From Dolomedes plantarius (Eukaryota > Arthropoda > Arachnida > Araneae > Dolomedidae): a DNA stretch of 64,000 nt. Location: positions 2,280,808-2,344,807 of the forward strand of contig OU015495.1 in the NCBI GenBank assembly GCA_907164885.2. Reading direction: 5' to 3'. The notes under the pieces are model-generated. The model searched no databases. It was given only the letters and a program-made list of their open reading frames with translations, and was not told where the DNA came from. The translations under genes and the position numbers were made by a program. Shown here one piece after another: positions 36,482 to 46,992 of the stretch; positions within the stretch are counted from its first letter, which is position 1, and each line of letters starts with the position of its first letter.

Positions 36482-37282
36482 TAATAACTATTTACAATTC
36501 CACTATAAATTGAACATGAAGATTACATATTTGCCCTCAAATGAAAAAAGTTGAAAATGTGACTTACACCACTTTGCCTTTCAACGCCTCATATATAAAC
36601 GCGCTGGACCTGGCAGATGAGATAGTATCGGTTTTGGCCTTACTAAATAAAAAAGAAAGTCCAATCGAGATTTTAAAATTCATTTCAAAGCTGGATTTTG
36701 CTCCAAATCTCGGAATAGTTTTAAGAATCTTACTTACTCTCCCAATAAGTGTGGCAAATGGAGAAAGAAGTTTCTCCAAATTAAAGTTAATTAAAATTTT
36801 TTTACGCTCTACAACTACCGAGGATCGGCTAAATGGCTTGACAACATTAGCCATTGAACATGAGCTAGCTGAAGAAATTCATGTAAAAAAAAATTATAAA
36901 AAAATTCTCAGAATTAAAAGTGAGAAAAAACGCTTTTCAATTTAACTGTATTTTTAATAATTAGGTTTTTATTTTTAGTGGTTCTATGATTTGTTTTACT
37001 ATCTTTTTAATATATACATTTTATAATTATATACTAGATTTGTGTCTTTTCTTTTTTTTTCTGTGCAACCTTAATTCCAATTTAGTGCAAAAATCATAAA
37101 TCAAGAAATTTGTGTTTTTGGGAAATCAAAACTTCAACATTTTTAATACCAATTTTTTTGCTCACGTTTTATTTTACTACTAAGCGTGGGAAGGGTTTAA
37201 GTTATCTCTTTTAATTTTTGTTATAAAGGGGCGGCATTTTACCTTTTTGCCCGGGGCGGCGAAACTGCTAGCGCCGGCCCTG

Positions 37283-38164
37283 AATCTTGTTACCTGAGCA
37301 CGTTATTAAACCTTAGAGTGCCACATCACACAAATCTCGAAACACAAGACTAGCCTTGGGTCAGTTGACAAATAAGAACAGAACAAAACTTTTCGTTTGA
37401 CCCTTTTCCCCTGAAGTTGGTAGTATTTCCATCTCCTACAGCTTTTTCAAATTTTAACTGTCATTTTAACTAACTAAAATTCCCGTGAACTGGTCCTGCG
37501 AACGATGGATGTACATTCAGCAGGCTATCTATGGCCCATGGAACACGGCTTGAAGATCTTAGATTTCTAGAAACACATACATATGTACATTGTATCAGCT
37601 AAAAAGTGCAAAAACTGTAAACAGGAATGGATGTCAGCAAATCACTTCTACGCGAGTTGCGCTGTTTGAAATTCAGGCAATATACCACGAAACCGCTGGC
37701 GATTTTTTTTATTATGCCATTATGGTAGGATTTTCAACGTTTACTATTCAAAGGGCGTCACGAGTTTTGGTCCAAAATGTGGTATTGAAACCATATGTAG
37801 TCCACGCTCATGCAAAAAAACACATAAATAAACCTAGTAATTACATCGGATCGAATTACAAGTTCTCTCATGTATTGAGTCTCATTATTTTTAAAGTAAG
37901 GTTTTAAGGTTGCTGGGTCATAGCCATATTGAAGCTCAGTGATAGTCTACGGAGAAAATTCTTCCAATGACGGTCGACTTGCATTGAAAGATTTTATATT
38001 TAAGTTGTACTTCGCTATGATGATAGAAATTTTTTACTGGGTTATCTTTTAAAGAAATGCAATTAATATTTTTAAGTTTGAATTATTCGGGGGAAAATTT
38101 TGATATACCGTGCTGTAAACGTTAATAATATTCATTTTAGAAATTTCGTCCAAGAAAGAATAAG
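37283..38164. other. Flank of the hAT insertion, nothing recognised
   Basis: Unique-looking sequence. A 105-codon plus-strand frame at 37590-37907 has no recognisable motif. Confidence 0.4.
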
Positions 38165-38340
38165 GTTTGGTTTAAGTTCTACAGTCAATTTTTGCTACAC
38201 GAGAGCTAATTAGACCGGGACCTACTGCTTAAAGCCGATTCCGAACATCTGCAAACGTCCATGCCTAGAGTGGGACTCGAACCCACAGACTCTGGTACCG
38301 AATGTCAGCCCCCTAGCCCTTCGGCCACCGTCCGGCCCCG
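38165..38340 (-). repeat. SINE-A copy 2, intact with target duplication
   Basis: On the minus strand the head reads GGACGGTGGCCGAAGGGCTA (A-box region of a Ser/Leu-type tRNA) and GTGGGTTCGAGTCCCAC (B box), followed by the SINE-A body. AAGAATAAG flanks both sides (38156-38164, 38341-38349). This is the best reference copy of the family in the window. Confidence 0.85.
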
Positions 38341-38545
38341 AAGAATAAGATGGCAGAGTAAAAATATTTCTTTTTCCTTTATGGAGTACAATTTAAAATT
38401 GTAAAATCTTAAAATTCAAGTCGACCATCGTTGGAAAAATTTTCTCCGTTAGGTTAATAATACTGAGCTGGGTGAATCCAATACGGTTACTACCCACCAG
38501 AATTAAATATGGAATAATAACTAAATAAATGAACAGCATATAAGA

Positions 38546-39263
38546 CTAGCTGAATACCCGTGCTTCGCTACGGTGTGCATTCAAATAAAATACAATGGTC
38601 AATGTATGCAATTAATGCCAAAGATAAATATATTTATAAAAAAATCGTGGCGAATATTTTTATAGACAAAATAATGTAGAAGAAAATATTCAAATTAAAT
38701 ACAACGGTCAATGTATGCAATTACTTTGTATGATTAATATTCATAAAACATACTGATTTGAATTAAATTCTTAAAAAACTTCCATCTCAATTAGTCTGGT
38801 GATTAAATTTTATCTTTTACCTTTTTTTATCAATTTATTTCGTGGTCATGCACGTGACGCAAAATGAATTTGAAGTATCACAAAAAGAAATGAAACCACG
38901 GGAATAGCATTTAATAAATTAAATTCTAAAAATTCATCTTTAAAAATTCACCAAAAATCAGAAAATGGAGGTAAAGATTCGAAAAAGATTTCATTTCAAA
39001 GGAATGTTTATGATCTTTCTCGTGATATAAATTTTATAACCCTCAAATTATTATTTCAAACGCAAACTTTAAAAAATGTTACAAAAACAGCTTAAAAATT
39101 TAATTTTAAAAAAATCTAAGAAGAATTTTTCAAAAATCTTTCTTAGTGCACCCCTACACTATAAGAAGAATCGCCATGCAAAGTTTCAGCCCTTTAGGTC
39201 CAGCGGTTTGGTCTGTGCGTTACCTGTCAGTTAATCACTGAACTGTTTTATGTAGTATATAGA
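38546..39263 (-). mobile_element. Helitron family A, copy 3
   Basis: Minus-strand copy: 3' end TTCAGCTAG|T at 38546 and 5' end A|TCTATATACTACATAAAACA at 39263. It is collinear with 9375-10056, with an extra 5'-proximal duplication of the ACAACGGTCAATGTATGCAA block. Confidence 0.88.
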
Positions 39264-39530
39264 TGAAGTAACTGAAATTACTGTAAAAAATAGTAAGAAG
39301 CATTCTAAGCTCTGGGTTTACTGAATCCAGAAATTAAGGGTGCCGGGGGAGGTGGGGGTGCATTCATGCCAGCGGCTGAATTAAAAAGTCGTTTCAAAAA
39401 AATATTACAGCATTGAATGAATAAATTTTCCCAATAATTTTACAAACTACTCTCGTCTTTCAATAGGATTATTCACAGTAAATGAAACTAAATAAAAAGT
39501 TTATCATCCTGGAAACAAAGTCTCGCACTT

Positions 39531-40190
39531 GGCATGGATGTTTGTAGCCGTTCGGAATTGGCTTCAAGCAGTAGGTCCCGGTCTAATGAGCCTCGTGTAT
39601 CAAAACACAGGGCCCGACTTTGACCCAGAGGGTCCTGGGCAAGCAGACTTCGGGGCCCCCTTCAAGGATAAATCGAAAAGGGGGCATGTACCTCCCCAGG
39701 ACCAGATTTCAACATGAACATTTGGGGCATTCACTAACCGGAAATTCAAAAAAATTTTGACCAACAAGTCAAAAATTTTAAAATTAATAATAATAATAAT
39801 AATAATAAGTGTTAATTTATTAATTTACTTTTTAATGTTAATAAATAAATTCATGAAATTTTCGTTTGAAATTCAAAATAGATCACAGTCTAAAGTTATT
39901 ACACCCCCCCCCCAACTCCCCCCAAAAATATTAAACCAGAAACGCTTATGGATATAACTATGCTTTCACTATAGTGGGTGCACTGTTCCCCATGATTTTT
40001 TTCTGTATCTGTATCATTTACTGTATCATTTACTGTATTAACCAAAAACCAAATTTTCAAAAATATGTACAACTTAATATTAAATTTGGGGCCCCCCATA
40101 ATTTTTGGGGCCCTGGGCAACTGCCCCGCTTGCCCATGCAGAATTCTGGGCCTGTCAAAACATGACGGTAGCACTCTAAACCAAACCAAA
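39531..40190 (+). repeat. SINE-A copy 3 (3' part), split by a hAT MITE
   Basis: GTTTGTAGCCGTTCGGAATT and AAGCAGTAGGTCCCGGTCTA run to TCAAAACA at 39607; after the insertion, TGACGGTAGCACTCTAAACC finishes the body with an (AAACC)n tail. The tRNA-like head is missing, as in typical 5'-truncated copies. Confidence 0.8.
39608..40154. mobile_element. hAT MITE inside SINE-A copy 3
   Basis: Starts CAGGGCCCGACTTTG and ends AATTCTGGGCCTG, flanked by TCAAAACA on both sides (39600-39607, 40155-40162). The GGGGCCCCC and GGGCAACTGCCCC blocks near the ends relate it to the element at 7427-7820. It contains an ATA trinucleotide run (39786-39810) and a C-run. Confidence 0.9.
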
Positions 40191-40199
40191 CCAACCCCT

Positions 40200-41344
40200 T
40201 GGAAACAAACTCAGTTTCTTGATCACTCGAATGTGCTAAAGTGAAACTTTCTTCGTCTTTAATCCAACGAGAGAGCGAACTTTTTTTTAAAAAAAAGAAA
40301 CCAAAAGGCAGACAACATTAAGTAAAAGTTAAGTCTCCTTGGGAGTTTTCAAGTGGAAAATGTTCGATCATCGAACTGGTATCTCAGCGACAGGAAGCCG
40401 AATGGTATTACGGAATGCTCTCGAAAAAAGTACTTAGATGCGCTAAGTCAAATGTTTCGAGGAAAATAAAAACATAACCTCGGGCAAAAGTTATTTATCA
40501 GAAAGACAGCTATAGGAGGAAAAGGGGGAGAGAAAAAAAATGTGTTTCCGAAAGAATCCGCGGGGTATAATGGTCAAAACCATTAAAGCCACATCCTGCG
40601 TGAAAAGATCCAGCGAAGATGACAATTCTTTTGAACCACTTATCAATTTATACTCGTGTTGCGATAGAAATCAAAACATACCGATGTCGCCATTTTGGAC
40701 CACAACTGAAAGGAGACTCGAGTACCGATGAACACGAAAGTTCTGCTATAAATGTAACGGTATTGTGATACATGGAAAATAATTTAATTTTCCCTAAATG
40801 CCTTTGTCATTAATCGGACCTAAAATTGTGCTTTAGAAAACATAAAATAACCTGCTAAATAATAGAAATATAACACGATATTCTTCATAAAACACGAATT
40901 TAGAAATGTAACAAAATATTGTTTTACTTAATACCAAATTAATTAAAATTTCCTCCATACATAACCGAAACAGCATATTATACTTTTTAAACTAATCATG
41001 GCATGGTTACCAAGATTTAAGAGAATTCCCGACTTTTCTATATTTTGTTTATAATGAGATGAAATGAATACACGCCGCGTAAGTTGATGAGGATTAAACA
41101 ACTGTAGAATAAAATAATTTAAATACCATCCTTGTATAAACGCAAAAGAATAATATTCCATTATAGAACACTGTTACCTTCACAAAAAAGGCTTCCATAT
41201 CGAAGTATTACAGAAAATTACCCTTATTTTGAAACAAAAATTTTTTTTCTGCATAAAAGTGATAGGAGGTTATGAACATAGTAACGAGAATAATACATTC
41301 GATGTACAACAATGACATACTTTATATGAATAATATACCATATA
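40200..41344. other. No gene recognised
   Basis: AT-rich sequence with short random frames between a SINE copy and a Tc1 element. Confidence 0.4.
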
Positions 41345-42741
41345 CACTGCTGGCCACCCAAATTGCAACACCAAGAAAGACAAGAGATATCAGAACAAAA
41401 TTTATTTTGTAGATAACATGTTGACCAAATGTATCAAATGATTAAATTTATAGACTTCTGTGAAGTGCGGTTCCTGCCAAAATCAGTAGCCAGAGTAGCC
41501 GCCATTGTTGGAGATCACCGCTGCCACACGCCTCGGCATTGATTCAAAGAGACTTTGGATGAGTTCTAGGGGTACAGCAGACCAAGCAGCTTCCACACGT
41601 TGCCAAAGTTGATCTGCTGTGGCAGCTGGGGATGGAAGCTGGGTCAATCGTAGAGCAACCATGGACCACATGTTTTCTATCGGCGAAAGATCCGGAGAGC
41701 GAGGCGGCCAGGGAAGCAATTCAATCTGGCGATTGACGAAGAACCGTTGGACAATGCGTGCCACGTGTGGTCGCGCATTATCCTGTTGAAATATGGCTGT
41801 GGGCAAGCCCTGAAGGTAAGGAAGGACAACTGGCTCCAACACCTCGGAGATGTAGCGCTGGCTGTTTAAAGTACCGGCAATGCGTACTAGAGGTGTGCGA
41901 GAGTGATATCCAATACCGTCCCATGCCAAAATACCCGGTGCAGGACCAGTGTGGCGGTGCATAACGCAGCTGTTCAGCATCCTCTCTTCACGGTGTCTCC
42001 AGACTCGAATGCGACCATCGTGGTGTTGCAGACAGAAGCGTGACTCGTCAGTAAAGACAATTTCATTCCATTCTGCCGTCCACATCCTTCTGTCATCGCA
42101 CCATTGGCGGCGGAGACGTCTGTGGTTCTGCGTCAAGGGTAGACAAAGCAATGGACGTCTTGCGGACAGACCACTCTGCTGTAATCGGCGTCGAATGGTA
42201 CGCGCAGACACTGGATGATGCGTTACAGACTGCATGTGCTGTGCTATGGTTCGTGATGTGAATGAGCGATCCGTCACTGCCATGCGCACAATTTGCTTGT
42301 CATCACGTGAAGTGGTGCGCTGAGGTGGATGCGATCGAACACGCCGGTCCGTCGTACCCTCCTGCATCCAACGATCACATATCCGCATTACAGTTGTTTG
42401 GTTTCGTCCAACACGACTACCGATTTCCCTGAATGATAATCCACAATCTCGGTAGGCCACTATCCTTCCTCTGTCGAACTCGGATACTTCGCTGTTTTCG
42501 ACGAGGCATAATTGATCGTTTTTTTGAAAAAACCACAAGAAAAACACAATTGCCGAACTTGAAATCGTCGAAATCTCCAAGCCTTAAATAGCGCTTTGAA
42601 GTGGCGCCACAAGTGCGCGTGATGTGCGTCTGCGCTGAAATTCTAATCATTTGCATATCTCACCTCCGCTAATGCATGTTGTAAATTTCATGTTATTTGC
42701 ATGTTTCCTTCAGGGTGTTGCATTTACAGTGGCCAGCAGTG
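41345..42741 (-). mobile_element. Tc1-type transposon, nearly intact
   Basis: Ends CACTGCTGGCCAC and GTGGCCAGCAGTG are inverted, and similarity resumes at GCAACACC. TA lies at 41343-41344 and 42742-42743. It is 1,397 bp long with a minus-strand transposase reading to its natural end. Base composition is much more G/C-rich than the surroundings, which suggests recent arrival. Confidence 0.93.
41483..42509 (-). CDS. Tc1 (DD34E) transposase, open from SEFDRGRI to GGYSGY; frameshift near the start
   Basis: The main frame covers a paired-like helix-turn-helix (EFDRGRIVAYRDCGLSFREI, NQTTVMRICDRW), the second DNA-binding segment (RTIRRRLQQSGLSARRP) and a complete catalytic core: IVFTDESRF, IFQQDNARPH and SPDLSPIENMW, with 34 residues between the last two acids. 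It ends with MPRRVAAVISNNGGYSGY, the normal family C-terminus. The likely native start, MPRRKQRS at 42509, is in another frame, one net base off. In the main frame the open stretch extends upstream to an ATG at 42580 with a non-homologous leader (MEISTISSS). So it is either a 365-residue protein with an odd N-terminus or a copy with one frameshift. It is the best candidate in the window for residual transposase activity. Confidence 0.9.
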
Positions 42742-42779
42742 TACTTTAATTTTTACTGAAAACCAGCACCTTAACATAT

Positions 42780-43680
42780 CATAACATATCCTCAACTCGC
42801 GTCACTTGACTCGGTTCAAAATTACGGGACTGGCCCAGGGGGGGGGGGGGGTAATGCTGGTCCACCTATACCAGTGGTTTCCGACCGGTGGTCCGCGAGA
42901 GCCTCGGGAGTGGTCCGGCACCACATATAAAAAATTGCCACATAAATGGCGGTTTTGAAAGCGATGTTCGCTGAACTACAGTACATGGGCCAAACATATC
43001 CGATGACTATCAGGTGTTAAATTAAAATTTCTTAAAAGTTTAACATAATTATTTTATTATTAGAATATTATGCGTTAGAATGTGAATACATTAATATTTA
43101 TTGTATTCCTTTTGCCTGAGGGATATTTTATACCCCCCCAAACCTCTCGGAAGGTCCCCCCTCCCCCCCCTCAAGTCGGTGGGGAATGTCGGTGGTCCGC
43201 CAACATTTCCCACCGACATTATTGATGGTTCAATTTCTGGCTTAGTGGTCCGCAGACTTCTAAAGGCGTCCACACAGATGCAGAATTGCAGAGCATTCTG
43301 CGGGGAAAACAGTTATTTATGGGGCAGAACGCTCTGCAGCTATCCCTCGTCAGAGCGGATATTTCACAATTCATCAAAGAGACACGAGGGACCTTGGGGA
43401 AGGGGTTCTAAATGGGGGAATGTCTGGAAGACAGTCTAGTGTTCATTCACACATCGCTTTGGAATAGCAGGGGGGAGGAGCGTGACTAATCGACCCCAAA
43501 ATTTGTCAAGAGGAGTCGGGGGGTGCTTACTCCATATGCGCTCTGTTTATATGTGGATGCACCATGAGGGTTGGGAACCACTGACCTATACGGTGCTCCC
43601 AGAAAAGTGGCCAGCAAAACCACTGTGTCATATGGCGGTAAGGATAATGTCCAAGAAACCGTCTGCTGCATTGGGAAAAA
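42780..43680 (+). repeat. SINE-B copy (3' body), split by a hAT element
   Basis: GTAATGCTGGTCCACCTATAC before and GGTGCTCCCAGAAAAG after the insertion match the SINE-B body GTAATGCTGGCTCACCTAAA/TGGTGCTCCCATAATAAAG at 49893-50095. The tRNA-like head is not evident; a G-run (42840-42851) lies there instead. Confidence 0.65.
42872..43583. mobile_element. hAT (Charlie-like) MITE inside SINE-B
   Basis: Starts CAGTGGTTTCCGACCGGTGG and ends GGGTTGGGAACCACTG, with ACCTATAC duplicated on both sides (42864-42871, 43584-43591). CAGTGGTTCCCAACC-type ends plus an 8-bp duplication are typical of Charlie-like hAT elements. The inside has a strong inverted block GCAGAGCATTCTGC/GCAGAACGCTCTGC and repeated GGTGGTCCGC segments, but no transposase. 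Confidence 0.9.
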
Positions 43681-43689
43681 AACATATAA

Positions 43690-44499
43690 TTAAATTTTAT
43701 AACAAGAAACATCATTTCATATTTTTAAAAATGGATAAGGGATAATACTGTATGCTCTTCACAAATAAAGAATCGACATAACAATCAATCAAAAGACAAA
43801 TAGTGACACAAGGAAGAAAGTATTAATAAAGTATTAATTCTATTTACAATTAGACAGTAAATATTCATGTGGTTTGTCTTCCTTTTAGATGGATCACGCA
43901 GGAAAAAACAGAACGAAACTTGAGTATTAATCGAAACTTGAGTATTAATCGAAATATCATGCCTACTCCGATTAAAATCAAATGACTGGCTGTTTCGTGT
44001 TGCTAGAAGCTGCATAAAACACCGAACCTTATGTTGTCTTTGCCCTGAGATTTCTATCTTAACTATTATCGCTGTTATTTGAACTGATAACAATTCTAAG
44101 TTCGATGAACTAGGAAAGCCCCCTTGGAAACAATTCAAAGCATCCATGATCAATCAGCGTCGGTTTTTAAATTTTACTTTTCAGCAATAAATCAAAAGTC
44201 AGTTTATATGTTTGTTGTTTTAGGGGGGTGTCAATTTACGAGATAAAAATCAACACAGCCGAATAAAACGTTGTTAAGATTCCAAAAACTACAACCGGAA
44301 GAAATCTGTTGAATACAAGCATTGTTATCCAATCAGTTACGGTTGAAGCAGACCAAAATGGTTATAACCCTGAATAGTTATCCTGGAAGTTTTTGAAGCA
44401 ATTTTCCATCACTTTGATAAAACTTACGATGAGATGTCTGAGGACGATAATTTTATACTTTTTATCATTAGTTTTAACGTGTTTCATTCGTATTATTAT
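43690..44499. other. No gene recognised; 20-bp tandem duplication
   Basis: CGAAACTTGAGTATTAATCG occurs twice in tandem at about 43914-43953. Otherwise nothing. Confidence 0.45.
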
Positions 44500-44563
44500 C
44501 ATTCGGAGTGTAGAAATATCGTCGATTTTTGTGCCGCATACCTACACGTTTTATATATATAGA
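44500..44563 (-). mobile_element. Helitron family D 5' end, inserted in a Helitron A copy
   Basis: On the minus strand A|TCTATATATATAAAACGTGT then TATGCGGCACAAAAATCGAC matches the 5' end of the element at 20100-20978. It abuts the family A copy at 44567 at an A|T junction, as Helitron insertion predicts. The rest of the element is missing. Confidence 0.65.
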
Positions 44564-44566
44564 TAG

Positions 44567-44860
44567 AGGTAAAGATTCGAAAAAGATTCAATTTTAAAGG
44601 AATTTTTAGGATCTATCTCGTGATATAAATTTTATAACCCTCTGGTTATTATTTTAAATGCAAACTTGAAAAAAGTTACAAAAACAGTTTAAAAATTTAA
44701 TTTAAAAAAATCTAAGAAGAATTTTTCAAAAATCTTTCTTAGTATACCCCTACACTGTAAGAAGAATCGCCATGCAAAATTTCAGCCCTTTAGGTCCAGC
44801 GGTTTGGTCTGTACGTTATATGTCAGTCAGTCAGTTACGGGACTGTTTTATATATATAGA
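44567..44860 (-). mobile_element. Helitron family A, copy 4 (5' part only)
   Basis: 5' end A|TCTATATATATAAAACAG at 44860 (minus strand). It runs to the block GAATCTTTACCTC and is then cut by the family D end. The 3' hairpin and CTAG are lost. Confidence 0.8.
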
Positions 44861-45048
44861 TTAATATATATATTTTTCTAAATTTCAAAAAAAATGCATA
44901 ACTGATAAGTATAAAAACGAAATATACTTTTGTTTTTTATTTGCAAAAAAAAAGGAATAGAAACAAAAAATACTAGTATGAAATATTTAATTGTTATTTG
45001 ATCCTGGTTGTGTTTGTTTTCTAGAAGATAACTTCTTTATATTTGGTA

Positions 45049-45642
45049 CTAATTTAGGTGTACGTAATTTAACTGCTCTTCCAAATGTTTATCTGTCAAC
45101 TGTAATCTCAAAGAAGTTTTTATTTGAGCTAGAAGAGAAAATGTGGATTCACAACGATATGTTGAACCAAAGTATGTAAGCATCTTACCAGCATGATCAC
45201 GAAGATTGGGCTAATCAACAGCTTTCTTCCAAATTTCAAAAGGATCTTTTTTTATATTAAACAACGAAACTATGATAATTAGTTTGTTGAAAGTTCTATT
45301 AACTCCATTTGTAGATTTATTTAGTGTATCTGAAATTTCTACAAGGTGTGGTTGAAAAGCCAATCTTAATAACAGTTCTCTTGATTCAAAGACTTTGAAT
45401 CTCTCATTATAAATATCAATCAAAGAACACAAAATGCAAGCATAAGCTTTAAACTTTAAATTTTTACTTATATAGACATTATCATTCCTACATAAAATAA
45501 AACTATTAATGTGAAATATACCAATAGTCGGATTTTTAAATTGCAGTAAATTAAAATGTATGAATTCGAAGACTTGGGAGTTGAAGTTGAAAATTCCATC
45601 TTTAAATAAGTTATAAAAAACCTGAAATTTTAATGTTTTCAT
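45049..45642 (-). pseudogene. hAT transposase C-terminal remnant
   Basis: The minus-strand frame runs from about 45642 (FKAYACILCSLIDIYNERFK, FESRELLLRLAFQPH) to DPFEIWKKAVD, then an in-frame TAG at about 45210. It continues in the same frame through NLRDHAGKMLTYFGSTYRCE, STFSLLAQIKTSLR and LTDKHLEEQL to a TAG at 45049. The string C-E-S-x-FS-x-L-x-x-I-K with LTDxHLEEQL is the C-terminal dimerisation region of hAT transposases of the GTF2IRD2/ZBED type. No terminal repeats were located, and the zinc finger and RNase-H-like core are not seen. Confidence 0.7.
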
Positions 45643-46203
45643 GTTTTATCATTTATGATTCCTCTTAGAATGATAAAGAAATTTGTTCTAGGATTTTTCG
45701 AAAAATATAGATCTTGAAATATTTATTGATAAATTAATATGTTTTGGCAGTGCAACGTAGTTGTTCTGCCTAGCCACCGCAATTTTGAGGCAATTGCTGT
45801 TCTTCTTACTTAATAAATAACCGACGAAAAATTCCAAATCAAAAACCTGACATCCCTTGTGAACATGATGATTTTTGAATGGCTTTTGTATATTTGGGGA
45901 TCCAACTCGAAACTCCATGTACTGGACAATTCCCGGGCTTTTAGGAATAGAAATTGATTGAGATTAATGACAAGCAAAACAAAGTACGAATGACTGCACT
46001 GCCACTTAACTGAATCTTTTTACAGCATTAAAATCCACCTGGAATGATTCTGCTCTATGATAAACTGTTAGAAATTTTTTTTTCTTCTTTGCATTTTAAC
46101 AAAAATGCAAAAATTTACTCTACGTCTACACGGTCATCCAAACTTCCTCGAATCTCGATTAAAAAACTTAGGCATTCAATATAACCTCTCTTCCCATTGA
46201 GGA
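45643..46203. other. Unassigned, possibly more of the hAT remnant
   Basis: A minus-strand 76-codon frame at 45688-45918 lies directly upstream of the transposase remnant but shows no motif I can assign. Confidence 0.35.
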
Positions 46204-46370
46204 TACGGGCCTGTTCACGTAGAATCCGGCAGCGCCAGCGTTAGTCGTATTGAAACATACCGGGTGTCCGAAAAGTATGGCTACACTTTCAAAAATGAAT
46301 TAAAAACAAGTAATATATAAAAAAAAATTTTTAAAGTCAATTCCTACTTAGGTCAACAAAGAAAAATTTG

Positions 46371-46961
46371 AGTGTGAACTAATAGTAGGAATTGAAAAAA
46401 AGGATTGCCTGCCAGAACCTTGCCTACTGTGCGAGATTATGAGGGGGGAAAGGAGAGAGGAAAAGTTCGTCAGGTTGGGGATTCGATCTCGCAACCTACA
46501 GGACGCGAGAAGCCCGCGATACCGCAGTGCTACCGTTTACACAGTAACAAGAGGGAAATTACTATTCAAGAGCAAGAGACGCTCTAGGTCTAAAACTAAA
46601 ATTGATTAATTAAATTTAATTAATGAATTAATATTTGATAAAACTGTATTAACATCAAGTGTCATCCACTACAAGTTTTAAAAAATGTATTTGAACTTGA
46701 GTGGATGAATAAAAAGTACTTTTATTAACGATTGAAAATTTGAACAAGATATATATGGTCTAAAACTAAAATTGATTAATTAAATTTAATTAATGAATTA
46801 ATATTTGAAAAAACTGTATTAACATCAAGTGTCATCCACTACAAGTTTAAAAAAAATGTATTTGAACTTGAGTGGATGAATAAAAAGTACTTTTATTAAC
46901 GATTGAAAATTTGAACAAGATATATATAGAGAGAGTGTGAACTAATAGTAGGAATTGAATA
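46371..46961. repeat. Insert bounded by a 27-bp direct repeat, with internal 171-bp tandem duplication
   Basis: GAGTGTGAACTAATAGTAGG continuing AATTGAA occurs at about 46371 and again at about 46935. Between them lie a tRNA-like block (minus strand, GAGATCGAATCCCC near 46475) and two near-identical copies of about 171 bp (GGTCTAAAACTAAAATTGAT ... TTGAACAAGATATATA, 46586-46755 and 46758-46928). A long direct repeat around a pol-III-like unit would fit a SINE with its target duplication. Confidence 0.7.
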
Positions 46962-46992
46962 AACAAACAAGATTTTCACTTACGGTTTTTTA

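Larger units (their letters stand above)
35036..36590. mobile_element. Small TIR element inside the hAT transposase, itself split by maT
   Basis: Ends GAGGCGGTGAAAGGCAAAGA (continuing GGTGTAAGTCA) and TGACTTACACC...CTTTGCCTTTCAACGCCTC are inverted over about 31 bp with two mismatches. ATAT flanks both sides (35032-35035, 36591-36594); it could equally be read as a TA duplication with longer ends. Without the maT insertion it is about 247 bp. Removing it restores host codons TCA TCA TAT ATA AAC (SSYIN) in frame. The block ATTCCACYATAAATTGAAC occurs twice inside. Superfamily not assigned. Confidence 0.85.
30133..36945 (+). pseudogene. hAT transposase (zinc finger MYM-type 1-like), multiply disrupted
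   Basis: Pieces of one protein are collinear on the plus strand. They are 30133-30309 (MSDGRKRLSGAQYKRKRVEK), a short PTPG-repeat linker at 30350-30430, 30509-30895 (GAPQPLKEYSFPYNDTGRRF, then a TTF-type zinc finger with VYCFCCKLF and WKHL...HETSKNH), about 31050-31235 ([21 protein letters not shown]) and 33938-34387 (PVERSTGSELTA, RGQAYDNG, PCSSHSLYLVVN, LSDTRWES). They continue through 34605-34838 (RYRVRRRNVNF) and about 34990-35031 (DGNSS), and resume at 36595-36945 (LTLPISVANGERSFSKLKLI, the hAT dimerisation region). At least six frameshifts or stops and two large insertions interrupt it. The family contains both transposons and domesticated ZMYM1-like genes. With hAT ends present and so many breaks, this copy is a dead transposon. 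Confidence 0.9.
27643..37282 (+). mobile_element. hAT transposon (ZMYM1/DUF4371-like), inflated by nested insertions
   Basis: Perfect 15-bp inverted ends CAGGGCCGGCGCTAG and CTAGCGCCGGCCCTG, flanked by AATCTTG on both sides (27636-27642, 37283-37289). hAT elements normally duplicate 8 bp, and only 7 are identical here. Subterminal GCCCGGGGCGGC blocks occur at both ends. The plus-strand transposase is a decayed gene beginning at 30133 and ending at 36945. Four other elements have landed within it: 29296-30041, 31239-33934 (with 32798-33542 inside) and 35036-36590 (with 35176-36481 inside). Removing them leaves about 4.6 kb. Confidence 0.9.

Noticed and set aside
38270..38340. Possible tRNA-Ser/Leu gene on the minus strand
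   Set aside because: The promoter boxes are good, but the unit is the head of SINE-A with its own target duplication.
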